Shown piece after piece: positions 26,524 to 38,709 of a stretch of DNA of 64,000 bases. Both the position numbers and the translations under genes were made by a program. This DNA comes from Cyprinodon diabolis (Eukaryota > Chordata > Actinopteri > Cyprinodontiformes > Cyprinodontidae). Under the pieces are notes generated by a model that was not told where the DNA came from, ran no database searches, and worked only from the letters and a program-made list of their open reading frames with translations. Position 1 is the first letter of the stretch. Every line of letters begins with the position of its first letter. Location of the stretch: contig CM060068.1 in the NCBI GenBank assembly GCA_030533445.1, forward strand, positions 20,750,510 through 20,814,509, written 5' to 3'.

Positions 26524-27231
26524 AAAACTAATAACAGCTAATTTCAACAGCACACAATAGGCACGGAAGACACAACTGGACTTTGTCTCTAGTTTACCTC
26601 AGATATTTTGCTTCACATCTGGAGGGTTTCTGTCATGGCATGACTGGAAATTTAAAACAGCCCATTACAAAAGCCCTATTTACAAAGGAAGTGCCTAGAA
26701 TTAACAGAATTTGTTTGGCTGTGGATGTAGATCAAGTGATTTAACAATGCACACCCCTCTCCCTACTGCTTAGTAACTTTAAAGATCCACCCTTAGCAGT
26801 GTTAAATAACAAGCTATAAGCAGCATGCAAGTTACATAGACAACTTCAGGCAGACTACTTGAGCACACAGCCCAATTGATAAATCAGTTTGTTAGACATG
26901 CGGTGTTACTCTTTAAAAACATAATGACAAGAAAGGAATAGCATTCTACAAAATAATGTTTGATTGAATATAATAAACCTAAAAGCATTTAAAACATTTT
27001 GCTTTAGTCAATGAACCAAAAGAAAATCCTATTAAATAGATGACATTTTAATAAAAAAAAATATGTATTATTTTTTTTTAAATGACATAAAACACGTGTT
27101 GAAAATGCCACAATACCACCAGAAATAACTTAAAGGGTTTCTTATAGCTCTGTTTATTTACAATACTTGCAGAAAATACCCTGTTTCCAGTGGTATTGTA
27201 CTATTTTTAGCTCAATTGAACAGCATCATTT
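26524..27231. other. Gene-free intergenic DNA
   Basis: AT-rich; nothing recognised. Confidence 0.6.
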
Positions 27232-28140
27232 TGTCAGGGCTCAGAACAGAGGACACAGTATTCAAGGCGAGATAGACAGAGGGATTACTCAAAAAGCATT
27301 GATTTAAAACATAGACTATGGATCTGCAGTAGTAGCAGCTATGGCGTCTAAGGCTTGAAACTCTGCAGGACAGAAAACAGGTTAGTGACCGGGATAATCT
27401 GATGGAGGATGATTATGCATGCGACTCACTAACCTGGTTTAACAGTTCAGTCCGTGCCCAGAGCACAAGGTAGGATCTAGTCGGTGGGTTGCTAGAAAGA
27501 TTCGGCAGGCGCTGCCCAAAGTTTCCCAGAAGCTGCGGCCTTGGAGGACACACAACAAGCAGGAGACCAGATCTGAGCAGAAAAAGAAAGGCAGGATAAT
27601 CCAGAGGGCCGGCGTCAAGGACCTGTTCAGGATTCAGAACCAGCAGATCAGAAGTCCAAAGAGGTAGGGAAATTCACATTGATGACCGGAAGCTTCAAGA
27701 ATATCATTATTCAGCTTCAAGTTCAGCAAACAGGCAGAATCCAACAGAAGAGCAAAGACAATTCAGGCAAGCAGATCAGGCAGGCCGACTCAGTGGTCTA
27801 GAGGCAAAACAGGATCAGGTAATCAGAAACACTAAGATAACCCTAAAATGCTCTCACCACTGGCTCATGAATAATCTCACTTGACAACTTGAAGCAGGCA
27901 GGGAAAAACAGGTCAGATGGAAACAGAAGGCCTCAGTGGTTGAGAGGCAGAACAGGAAATCACTTACTGTAGGTAACCCTGGACACCTTCTGGTAACAGC
28001 TATGCCTGATAGCAGGCAGCTTAAAAAGAGGCAGGAGCAGGTGGATCTGATGAGCAGTAATGACAAACCGGGCAGAGTTTGACAGGTGAGTGAAATGAGT
28101 AATTAAGCAAGACATCAGCGTCAAGATCATGAAACATTCC
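27232..28140 (-). repeat. Interspersed repeat, same family as 17950-18575, minus orientation
   Basis: The plus strand begins TGTCAGGGCTCAGAACAGAG. The reverse complement shows the same block order as the plus copy, but in a longer version with repeated CTGCCTG / GATCTG motifs. The far end reads TGTTTCATGATCTTGACG on the minus strand. TG...CA ends would suit an LTR, but no target duplication is visible, so the class stays open. Confidence 0.65.
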
Positions 28141-29875
28141 ACTTTAATAGCCAGAGTTTATATAGAAGACAGGAAGAAAAGTACCTAAAAGAAATAATCA
28201 ATGGATTTCTGAATATCAACTATCATTCAAATAAGGGAGAACTTATCCACAACAGTCAGCATATTTCTACAAAACAAGCTATAATTATATTTTCTGATGA
28301 TCTGACCCATATTTTCTTTATCTGCTGTGTGTGTTTAGTTACCTCCTCTAGCAGGGGAGTTATTAATCTCGATTTCACACTTATGAGTGTAAAGACTCTC
28401 TCAGCAACCTAGTGGTTCATTACAGACGATGAAATGTATATATCACGTATACTTTGTGGTCAGATAAACAGCTAATTTGACAAGGAGCTATGAATCAGGT
28501 AGATGTTGCACACCTTGCAAACTATAGGTGTAGTTGTTTATGAAAATAACTCTCCATTTGAATCCTGCTTGTGCATTATGTAATACAATTAGGCCTAGCT
28601 TTATTAAAGATGTAAAAAATAAATTAATTAATAAATACATTTTCAAGTTTAGGACTTTAAATTAATCATTTAAGTATTGCTTTTAATTCTGTCAAACGTT
28701 ACTATTGTAACTTGAAATGCTGACTCATTCTTTTTATTTGCTCTAAAAAAACGTTAATAAAAAAAATTTAAACCTTAACTTACATAAGAATAATCCATTT
28801 TATTTAGACCATATTGTTCCTTAGTGGGAAAAGTTGTCATCTGCATTTTTACCTACATAAACCTTTTTTGTTTCAGAGAAGCAAAAAGCTAGGCAGCCCA
28901 AGGCAGTTCCAATCGCCAATTACTACTAACTTAACTATGTTAACTCTATAGGCTTAATTGTTATTGTACATAACATACAATGCAATTTTGACAGGCAGTA
29001 TATTTTTAGAAGCTATTCGTGTTTTTTAAACTGAGCATTGAAAAAAACATTGAGCCTCTACTCAAAAGTCAACTCTAAAAGTTGGCTTTCCCATGTTTCA
29101 CAACAAAGACATTGAAGTTAGCTAAACTTTCATGTGTTGAAAAAAAAAACAACGACGTAAAGTTCCTGGCAACTCACTTTAAAAGTTAAAGATTTCAACT
29201 TCCTTGGTTTTCTGAACTAACTTAAATTATTGAACTTATATTTAACATGCAGTTTTTGAGGTTTACCAAAATTGTTTTCATCCCCCCAAAAATTTGTTTT
29301 TCAGACAGTGCAGTACTGTTCTTGAATTACAGTTTCTAAACAAATTGAATATTCTGACAAGATATTCTTATCACTTACTTTCTTTTTGAGGAGATTCCAT
29401 GAAAAATGCTAGAGTAACCACTAAATATAAAAAAAACTAAATGTATTTAGGTTGCAGATTAAAATATGAAACTAAACAGTTTGATGTCTTTGACTGTTGA
29501 TAAGCTTTGAATGTTGTCTGATGTGGGGAATATAAATCACTTATCAGAGAAGCTGTACTGATGAATAACTTACATACTACATTTTTTTAGGTCTCGGCAA
29601 TCAAAGTTTGGTTTCTCAAAAATTGTATTAACAATAAGGGTTACGATTAAATTATTTCTCCAGTCTTACATACCCAAGTTTTCATCTGCAGTGCGTTCCG
29701 ACCACGTCCATTATGATAGCAAGAAATGGCCAGTTTGTGAGGTTAGATACCAGCTATCATTTTCATGAATTGTTTTCTTAAGTGCCTGAAAATATCATAT
29801 TCTAAATGGACTAGAAAAAGAAATTTTAGCATATGACAACAAATCCATGCTATTTTTATACTGTGTACAAAGTCA
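28141..29875. other. Gene-free intergenic DNA
   Basis: AT-rich. Between about 29040 and 29230 AAGTCAACT / AGTTGGCTT / TTCAACTTCC-like words recur, perhaps an old repeat, but no ends can be drawn. Confidence 0.5.
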
Positions 29876-29883
29876 CAAGCATG

Positions 29884-30515
29884 CAGAGATGGCAAAAGTA
29901 CTCACTTTCGGTACTTGAGTAAAAGTACAGATACTTGTGTTAGAAAATACTCTGGTAAAAGTGGAAGTACTGATTAAACTTCTTTACTCAAGTACAGTAA
30001 AAGTAACAAAATACAGGCTTGTAAATTTACTTAAAGTATAAAAGTAAAAGTAGAAACCACTTTTTTTATGCCGTTGCCTATATTTTAAATGGATGTCTGC
30101 CAATAGGACTAGATCTCCGTTGTGTTCATTTTCAATCATCTCGTCGTCCATACTACTATGCTAACGCCACCGCCACCAAGCTGCAATGATTTGCTGCGAA
30201 TGAATACCGCCGAATCTGTCGATTCATCTTGTAGTGGTGCGTCAAATGCAACGTAGATTCCCATCCAATTAGATTGAATTTGGGATTGATGACGTGAAAA
30301 ATAATAACGGTAACTCCATTGAAATGATTCAAAACTAAAGTAACGAGCCAATTTTTTAAAATGTAAGGAGTAGAAAGTACAGATATGTGTAAAAATGTAA
30401 GGAGTAGAAGTCAAAAGTCGCCATAAAAATAAGTAGTAAAGTAAAGTAAAAATATCAGAAAAATCTACTTGAGTACAGTAACGAAGTATTTGTACTTCGT
30501 TACTTCCCATCTCTG
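29884..30515. mobile_element. hAT-type nonautonomous element (632 bp)
   Basis: Ends CAGAGATGG and CCCATCTCTG, flanked by CAAGCATG on both sides (29876-29883, 30516-30523). Subterminal regions are packed with GTACTT / AAGTAC repeats in both orientations, a known style for a very abundant fish hAT family. The long reading frame across its right end is not a gene. Confidence 0.9.
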
Positions 30516-30523
30516 CAAGCATG

Positions 30524-33500
30524 ACAATAGTGACATAACATGGTTGGATTAAACACTGTATACTTGCCAAACTCATGTTTCCAGAACCAACTTAAGTTTG
30601 AATATAAACCCTGCAACATAAGTTATTCATGGCAATGTTGAAAAAGATAAATCTATCTGCCATATATTTTAGTTAGTGCTTGTTTGAAAATAAAAATAAA
30701 CATGTAGCATAATTTTTTGTTTTTTTTCTATAATTTATAGGGGACAATTTGATGTCTTAACTTCCTGATAGGATGTAATGCACAAAGCAGAAGCACATAA
30801 GTCCGAAATCACCAACAACCCTTTATCATGGCTCCTATAACCATTCCTTAAGTGTCTAGCTAATTCAAGACCCCACTTCCCCCATGTTTTTTTTCTTGCA
30901 TTATGCTACAAAAGGCCCCACTCCTTTATGAATGTAAATAAAATCAATCTAAATGCAATCTCAAACTTACTTTTGCTGCAATACTAATAGAGATAAAATA
31001 CTGTTTATTTACTCAATGTATAGAGGTAAATATTAAAGAGAGCGCAAAGTGAAAAAAATAAGAATGTGAGATTTTTTCTTTATGAGAACAGAAAAACAAC
31101 AGTGAGATATATTAATATCTCTACAAAATAACACTCATAATAAAATGTTGCTTTTATTTTTTATTTACCCCCAACCTGCTTCTTTTTGCTTTACTGTTTT
31201 TTTTGAGGAAATGGTTCTGCTAACAATACTTTGAGGACCAGGAACAATATTCCACCTCCTTCATTTAGCCAGTGAAACACGCAGATATGTGTCGACAAAG
31301 ATTACAGCCAGTAAAATCTTATGGTCAGGTTTAAGTCGTTTAAGAAATACGACAGCAATTACCCGGCCACCAAGCGAGCGGACCACCTCGGCAAACCATT
31401 ACACATAAATATCTTGTGATCTCTATGTTCAACAGCCTGTTGTGGACAGAGATGCTTTCCTCCTTTTCTAGTGTGCAGGCATGTCTGGGGTCATGGCCAT
31501 TTTGTCCATATCCCATTTCTTGGTGTATCTTTAGCAAGCCAAGTAAACCATGTGCTGCAGCTCAGACTGAAGTCTTTCACTGTTGTTGATATATATGGGT
31601 CAAAGAGGAATCTTTTGAAAACAGGAAGATAGAAAACTGCCCAGCAGTAAATGAAAGAGGCTTACAAAGCTGCTGCTATTCTCTTAAATGTTTGACCAGA
31701 GCGGGCTGATAGTCGGTGGAAATACTCTAAGTGCAAATATTTCTACACCTGTTCCATCACTTTTGTACCTTTTACAAGCACAGAAGCAACTCAAAGGCAG
31801 TTCTGGACTGAGATTCAATTAACTTGTGTTATAATAAGGGGCAAAGACAGGGAGTTAGCTGTACAAAAACTGAGGTCCGGAGGTACGATACACTTTAGCC
31901 TACATTCAGCTTTTGCATGAAAGGAAGCGCTCAGTAAACACATAGCTTGCTCTCAAAACACTTTGTGTGTTCAATTGTTAGAAAAAAAAGCTAATATTTT
32001 TAGGCAGCATAAAACGATGTTTGATTATAAGATACAGCAGCTGTCTACAAGATCAATGCTGGAGCGTTTTATGTATTGTGGCTTGTTGATGAATTGAATA
32101 AGTCTGTGAGCTGTGCTGTAAATCTCGGAGTTGAAGGACAAGCTGTATCTCTCGCTGGCCTCTATCTGAGGGAAGAGAAAGCCTGACGGCAGTGATAGAG
32201 AGGCTGAGGGAGCAACGGGGGGACTGCTGGTAATTTCAGCAGCATCTTGTTTTCAAATAATTTCCTTTATAACAGTAAAATGAGTGTCCTTGTTGTCCTC
32301 TGTTCATGTGTGTTTTTATATTTAAAGGTGACATACAGTGAGAAATGTTGATAGATCATGTTGGATTGCTTAATGTCATGGTGTGTAGGTTTTTCAAAAC
32401 ACTAGTAAATATTTTTTTATTTCCAGCATTTCTAAAGCATCTGTAGTAACAATGATGCAAACTGTTCCAAAAGTCTGCAGTGGAAATGTAACTTATAGAA
32501 TCTTGAACCTTTTACTATAGCAGGTTCCACCTACAGCCATCTGCAGTGTTGACATATCAAATTCAGTCTATTTTTTGTCTTTAAAAATACATAAATTAAA
32601 AACATTGTCATTCATTTTATTTAAAAGCAGACATTTATTTCAGTGTAAAATGATTTCTCATCCGTCCACACAAACCACTTAGAAACCTTTCCATGAGCTA
32701 AATAATAATCATAAAAAATAGCATTCTAGGTGGAGATGGGCAAAACGTATTTATATTTACATAGTTCTATAACATGAGCATGATACCACATAAATAGTCT
32801 CCAGCATTTAGACATCCTCTATGTCAGGGATGGTGTCAACATAAATAGTGCTCCTTTTCTCAGCCTAGCTTTTATTTGTTTAAAGCTGTTTAAAACATAG
32901 TTTACTATTATTATGATATTTGAGATGGTTAACTATAGGCAAGCAACTATTTTAATTGTTACCATTGCCTGATTTGAAAGATGACTATAATCTGTGTGTT
33001 AACACCTCAAAAAACACATAGAAAAGCATGGTTGAAATATTTTTCCTTCCATACTCTCTTCTTTTCTTTTTTATACTTTGGTATTTTTTTACTGTGTAAA
33101 ACTGAATGCTTTCATTTACCTTTCCCCACTAAGGGACAAAGAGGGAAATTCCTGTTCTATTGTATATAGCATGTATTCTTCTCATTCCCATGTTGTCTTT
33201 CCCATTTCCTATTTGTACCTCAAGGAACCTGGATATTGTGGACCTTTGATTTAATGATCCTGGACATAGAAAAGTAAGATATTAATTAATTAGATAATCT
33301 TTCAGTAGTGTTATTCTGTGAAGCACCAGCATCTTTCTTTTTAGGTGATAGATTATTTAACTGTGCCAAAAATGTCCTTGTTATTATACTCGATGTATTA
33401 AAAGCATAACTATTCTTCTTCAATATTATTTTTCCCCAAACATCACCGGGAAAGTCAAAAATTATGCAGCATGCTGATGTTCTTTAATTTATATAACGAT

Positions 33501-36084
33501 AACTTCTGTCTTATAGTTGTAGCTGCTGCCATAGTAAATTGTTATTTAGAATGAAATGTAAGTTTGGGGTCATTTGGGAGAACAGGTCTGTTAATGGCAA
33601 AAAAAAATTTTGAAAGCATGTTCTGTCAGAAGTTATAACACATTTTAGGCAACTGCTAATCTTTGATCTTGCTCTGCACTTTGATAAATTACAAATTTCC
33701 TCAGTGTCTAACATTTGCTGTTAATTTCTTGATAGGAATGTCTTGTTTTTAACTGCTCATTTTATATGTAGTAGTCAGACCTTTACAGGTTTTAAAATAG
33801 GAAAAAATCTATGATTATAAAGTACAGATGTTTATATATTAAATATCATATCAAAACAGTTAGTATTGCTGTTCTTGTTTAGTATCTAAATTGTAAGAAC
33901 TTACATTCATTCCAATTAGGAAATTATATTTAACAGATTCTCTTATTATTGCAAAGAGTTATCTGGCATGCATTTACCCCCCTCTATTATATTTTATTTC
34001 AATATTTGAATTTTGTGTATATGCCTTTGTAGTTGTAATTTCAGCTTGTTATCATAAGTTTGTTGATATTTCTTACAAGAAAGACAAAAAAAAATGCTTT
34101 TGCTTCCTCAGAATGTGTTGAACTGACTCTACTGTATATCAAGGACAGCAGATGTCTGAACCAAATGAAATTCAATTTTATTAGGCTGTTTGTTTGAAGG
34201 GTTTCTGCCCTCTTGTGGTACAGTTCTGTAGACTGAAGAGCATAATTAGAAAACAAATTTTAAAAATGAAGGCATAAGCAATTTAATATAACACATTTCT
34301 ACAAAAAAAATGTTGTCCAATAAAAAAAAGGAACATTTATGTAAACATATCAGATATTATAGATGTGTTATATAAATTGCGGAGTTAATTTTATCCATAA
34401 AGGGAAAATTCCTCTTTGCGGTTTCCAATATAAAATGTTCTTTTTCATTCATTCAATATATTATTTGCAGTCTCAAAAAAATGCATTTACAGCATAGTAA
34501 AACAAAATAACAGGAAAACAGGCTGAATAGATTAACATAATTTAGAATCAGTACAGTACAGTAACTCCAATCCTCCCTGACTCTGAGCCAGATATGATGG
34601 AGAGTGAATCTGTTCACACATGCCCAGCAAAAGGTCAGCATGGTATTGAATTTTTTCAAATATTTTTCAAAATATCCCCTGGCATTGCAAATATTTTTGA
34701 CCACCACATAATACTTTGGGGAAAGATGAATCCCCACTCCCGCCTGCCCCCCATCTCTGCCGTTCTCTTGCAAAAACGCAGACAAACACACAAATACGGC
34801 TCCACAATGTCTGCCAGTTTTCACGGGAAAAACACTGCTCTGGGTTATTCATCGATTGGCCATTCGAATCCCAACATACAGTATGCAGCTCTGCTTCTAT
34901 TCCACTGTGTTCCCAGAGATGCACCATTTCCTAAGACTTCTACAAGGCTTCCTACTCTGTTCAGGAGTCACTCGAACACTATGCAAATGAAGCAAAGAAT
35001 TTAAATTGATCCATAAAATGTGCAGCTGTGTTTGTGCATGTTTCTGTTTGCTGCTTTTGAACTTTTCAACTTATTTTGTAGAGCATTTCAAGAAAAAAAA
35101 ATATATCTCAAGCTTTTATCTGTAACCTTGAATTAAATTGGCCCCTGATACATATCATGTGGAAGTTTCTCTGAACAACTCTATGTTCAGCTATCAATAA
35201 TAAAAAGCTCAAGTGAATTTAGGAATTTGGTTCCCCTCAAGTGTTGCACTGTCAGACATCTCAGACTTGCTTTTCACATCTTTCTAACTCTAATCCAAAA
35301 TATTTTCCTGTGCAAGACCTCCTCCTGCATCCACCGCTGTTGTTTTCCATCTTTCCTCCATCCTTTTGATCACCTAAGCATCAGTCCACTACCACCACAA
35401 GCTGCGGTTTATGTTTTCCTGCTGTCTCTAACTCACTGCCTACCTTCAAGTGAGAGCTCTTCCCTGCTGAGCATCTGCCTCCATGCCAAACTTTAGTTTG
35501 TGGCAGAAGTGAGCAAGTTTTGACACAGCAGAGTGTCTTAATGTTGTCCAGTTGGTGAGCAGCCATGTAGGGTTCCCACCAACTTATCACCAAACTTGTC
35601 ATTAACGTTTACCACTATAAGAAAAACCTATAAAAACCCTTAGATAAAGAGTTATTTTTATTCATATGCATACAACTGACTTAAAATATGGTAGAATATT
35701 AAACTTCCTTGAGACTAAATTGCTAAAATGTAATATACTTTACAGTATATAGCTTCACTGCACAGAGAATAACATATTTTCAAAATATATGTATATGAAT
35801 TTCGATGATTATGCTTACAGTTAATGAAAAGACAAAATCCAGATAAGGACACAGAATAAGAGAGAAGTAAATCTCCAGCTTTAAAATTAGACCATATATG
35901 TATTAGGGTAACAGTTCTTTACTTCCTTTATTAATGTTTCCCCCTATTTCTGTTCACATATACAGACTTGCTTGTGTTTAGAGTTAGAAAAAGAAAGCTG
36001 GTTGATAAGAAAATGAATGATAAATTCTATAGATATCACTTTGTGTAGGACGTTTTTATATTCATATATGTTCTTAAGTGTTGC
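30524..36084. other. Gene-free intergenic DNA
   Basis: No gene. GC-richer unique blocks occur at about 31340-31560, 32100-32250, 34580-34980 and 35220-35600. Everything else is AT-rich without recognised elements. Confidence 0.5.
34580..34980. other. Candidate conserved noncoding element
   Basis: 400-base block of mixed composition with no repeat ends, containing TTATTCATCGATTGGCCATT and CATGCCCAGCAAAAGGTCAG. Overlapping frames occur on both strands in several phases, which argues against coding. Conservation untested. Confidence 0.3.
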
Positions 36085-36410
36085 TTGATTTCTAGCAACA
36101 CCCTCGATTATGGCTCGTTTTGCATGAATAACTGCATCAGTGCAGCCTGGCATTGAGTCAATGAGCTAAATTAAGGAAGATAAGATTGCTTTAAACACAG
36201 CTATCAGATCATCTGACTGTTTCTTAGCTGCCTCCCTGTTTCCTTGTCGATGGCTCAGCTGATTTTGGACTTGACAGAACAAAATGGACCAGCGCCAATA
36301 GATGACATGGTTTCCCAAGTGCTGAATGATTGAAGAAGCTTCACACTTTACCTCAGTCAACTATGACTCTCAAAAGCTGTGCCAGATCATGGGACTCTAT
36401 CCTCTAAATA
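36085..36410 (-). pseudogene. Tc1 transposase relic, internally deleted
   Basis: Read against the intact element at 45964, two blocks match. Around 36115-36165 the GCATTGAGTCAATGAGCT segment parallels GCATGGAGTCGATCAGTCT (46303-46321). Around 36280-36350 AATGGACCAGCGCCAATAGA parallels AATGGACCAACACCAGCAGA (46660-46679). A shifted-frame translation also aligns (HVIYWRWSILFCQVQ against HVICWCWSIVFSEVQ). The stretch between is shorter and no frame is open. This is an old degenerate copy in the same orientation; no inverted repeats are recognisable. Confidence 0.72.
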
Positions 36411-37149
36411 CAACACAGAATGGTCTCTCACCAAAAAAGGTTACTATTGATCCTTTACTAACAGTTAAGTCTCTTTCCTCTTCAGCTATTTAGCTTATGC
36501 TTTTAATGCTATCTCTCTTTCAAGGGTGGTTTAAATCTTTGAATGCAACAGTGGTAGGCTATTTCCTTGACAGGTTTGTGTGTGAGGGTTTCTGTCCACA
36601 AACTTTACTTGTTGAATGGACTTTGCTTTTCTTTCACACTTTTTCCTCCCACTCAGGTTTAACTGGCTTGAAGAAAGCTCTCTGAGGCTACACCCACATA
36701 GAGCCGAATAAGTTATCCGCACAGTAAAGTACGTAAAAATAAACACTGCATGGGACCATAGGAGCTGTAATAGGTGGTATAATACTTATGAAAAGCCAGA
36801 GGGGGTGCAAAAATGCACTAACTGAAGAGGGATGGTGTATGGTGTAAACAACCAACATGGGACAAAAAAAAAGAGGCTATCATAGACAAATGATCAGATA
36901 AAGGCTGTAGGGGAGAAAAAAAATTTGGTTTAAAATCTACCATAATATGAAAAGCTTCTTAAATACATCTCGATCTGAAGTACTTCATTGCTATTGTTTG
37001 TGTGAGTGCATATCTGATAAAAGAGAGTAGGAGCCTTTGCAAAAATGGGTCATTCAGATTTGGAGCCAACATGGTAAAGGGTTTTAAACCTACCCACATT
37101 TGCAACAGGTTTCAAATGTCATCGGTTTCACCACTGCATTATCTAGATG
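36411..37149. other. Gene-free intergenic DNA
   Basis: Nothing recognised between the Tc1 relic and the repeat at 37150. Confidence 0.55.
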
Positions 37150-37459
37150 GATCCCATAGTATTTATCTATTTTGTATCTCTCCTTCTTTCTGTATGTCTG
37201 CTGTTGTCTCCTTGAACCCCAGTTGGCATCGGCAGATTGCCGCTTGCTCTGAGCCTGGTTCTGCTGGAGTTTTTCCTCTCCACTGTCGCTACAAGCATGC
37301 TTGGTAAGAGGGATTGCCTTGGAGTCATTGAGTCGATGCAATCAGCTGGATTTGCTTTGTATATATATGCATATATATATATATATATATATGCATATAT
37401 TGGGATTGCCTTGGAGTCATTGAGTCGATGCAATCAGCTGGATTTGCTTTGTATATATA
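37150..37459 (+). repeat. Teleost interspersed repeat, third copy, with internal tandem duplication
   Basis: GAGCCTGGTTCTGCTGGAG is joined directly to TTTTTCCTCTCCACTGTCGC, so part of the core is deleted. It continues to GAGTCGATGCAATCAGCTGG, the 3' part of the family. A 92-bp segment of this end is duplicated and the second copy is interrupted by a Tc1 element. Confidence 0.65.
37310..37459. repeat. 92-bp tandem duplication with TA-rich spacer
   Basis: GGGATTGCCTTGGAGTCATT begins at 37310 and again at 37402, and the copies agree through TTTGCTTTGTATATATA. The first unit ends in a TA/ATGCATA tract (37363-37401). The second unit runs into the Tc1 insertion. Confidence 0.92.
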
Positions 37460-38707
37460 CACTATATTGCCAAAAGTATTTGCTCACCCATCCAAATTAT
37501 TGGAATCAGGTGTTCCAATCACTTCCATGGCCACAGGTGTATAAATTCAAGCACCTAGGCATGCAGACTGTTTTTACAAACATTTGTGAAAGAATGGGTC
37601 GCTCTCAGGAGCTCAGTGAATTCCAGCGTGGAACTGTGATAGGATGCCACCTGTGCAACAAATCCAGTCGTGAAATTTCCTCGCTCCTAAATATTCCACA
37701 GTCAACTGTCAGCTGTATTATAAGAAAATGGAAGTGTTTGGGAACGACAGCAACTCAGCCACGAAGTGGTAGGCCACGTAAACTGACGGAGCGGGGTCAG
37801 CGGATGCTGAAGCGCATAGTGCGAAGAGGTCGCCAACTTTCTGCAGAGTCAATCACTACAGACCTCCAAACTTCATGTGGCCTTCAGATTAGCTCAAGAA
37901 CAGTGCGCAGAGAGCTTCATGGAATGGGTTTCCATGGTCGAGCAGCTGCATCCAAGCCATACATAACCAAGTGCAATGCAAAGCGTTGGATGCGGTGGTG
38001 TAAAGCACGCCGCCACTGGACTCTAGAGCAGTGGAGACGCGTTCTCTGGAGTGACGAATCGCGCTTCTCCATCTGGCAATCTGATGGACGGGTCTGGGTT
38101 TGGCGGTTGCCAGGAGAACGGTACTTGTCTGACTGCATTGTGCCAAGTGTAAAGTTTGGTGGAGGGGGGATTATGGTGTGGGGTTGTTTTTCAGGAGCTG
38201 GGCTTGGCCCCTTAGTTCCAGTGAAAGGAACTCTGAATGCTTCAGCATACCAAGACATTTTGGACAATTCCATGCTCCCAACTTTGTGGGAACAGTTTGG
38301 AGCTGGCCCCTTCCTCTTCCAACATGACTGTGCACCAGTGCACAAAGCAAGGTCCATAAAGACATGGATGACAGAGTCTGGTGTGGATGAACTTGACTGG
38401 CCTGCACAGAGTCCTGACCTCAACCCGATAGAACACCTTTGGGATGAATTAGAGCGGAGACTGAGAGCCAGGCCTTCTCGTCCAACATCAGTGTGCGACC
38501 TCACAAATGCGCTTCTGGAAGAATGGTCAAAAATTCCCATAAACACACTCCTAAACCTTGTGGACAGCCTTCCCAGAAGAGTTGAAGCTGTTCTAGCTGC
38601 AAAGGGTGGACCGACGTCATATTGAACCCTATGGATTAGGAACGGGATGTCACTTAAGCTCATATGTGAGTCAAGGCAGGTGAGCAAATACTTTTGGCAA
38701 TATAGTG
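37460..38707 (+). mobile_element. Tc1/mariner element, complete, short inverted repeats
   Basis: Ends CACTATATTGCCAAAAGTAT form a 29-bp perfect inverted repeat (37460-37488 and 38679-38707), with TA at both flanks. It carries one intact transposase frame. It has inserted in a TA-rich tract at the end of a 92-bp tandem duplication. Its ends and transposase differ from the Tc1 element at 45964, so these are two separate lineages. Confidence 0.95.
37561..38625 (+). CDS. Tc1-like transposase, DD34E, intact (354 aa)
   Basis: The frame opens at [18 protein letters not shown]; an alternative start is M12 at 37594. The upstream open frame from 37237 runs through the flanking repeat and inverted repeat and is not part of the protein. 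A first helix-turn-helix (about 20-58) is followed by the [12 protein letters not shown] basic motif (68-79) and a second helix-turn-helix (about 80-125). The catalytic triad is D165 (WSDESRF), D256 (QHDCAPVH) and E291 ([13 protein letters not shown]), with DD34E spacing. It ends AKGGPTSY at normal family length with no disruption, so it is potentially functional. Confidence 0.95.
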   Translation: MQTVFTNICERMGRSQELSEFQRGTVIGCHLCNKSSREISSLLNIPQSTVSCIIRKWKCLGTTATQPRSGRPRKLTERGQRMLKRIVRRGRQLSAESITTDLQTSCGLQISSRTVRRELHGMGFHGRAAASKPYITKCNAKRWMRWCKARRHWTLEQWRRVLWSDESRFSIWQSDGRVWVWRLPGERYLSDCIVPSVKFGGGGIMVWGCFSGAGLGPLVPVKGTLNASAYQDILDNSMLPTLWEQFGAGPFLFQHDCAPVHKARSIKTWMTESGVDELDWPAQSPDLNPIEHLWDELERRLRARPSRPTSVCDLTNALLEEWSKIPINTLLNLVDSLPRRVEAVLAAKGGPTSY

Positions 38708-38709
38708 TA

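Noticed and set aside
27232..28140. Solo LTR
   Set aside because: TG...CA edges are suggestive, but no 4-6 bp target duplication or primer-binding context is visible, so it is left as an unclassified repeat.
30136..30576. 146-codon minus frame
   Set aside because: It runs across the end and flanking duplication of the hAT element at 29884; no transposase motifs.
37237..37560. N-terminal extension of the Tc1 transposase frame (108 codons)
   Set aside because: It translates the flanking repeat, TA tract and inverted repeat; family members start near MQTVFTN or MGRSQEL.
37917..38687. 256-codon minus-strand open frame
   Set aside because: It lies antisense to the intact Tc1 transposase and has no helicase, nuclease or other domain; it is a shadow frame.
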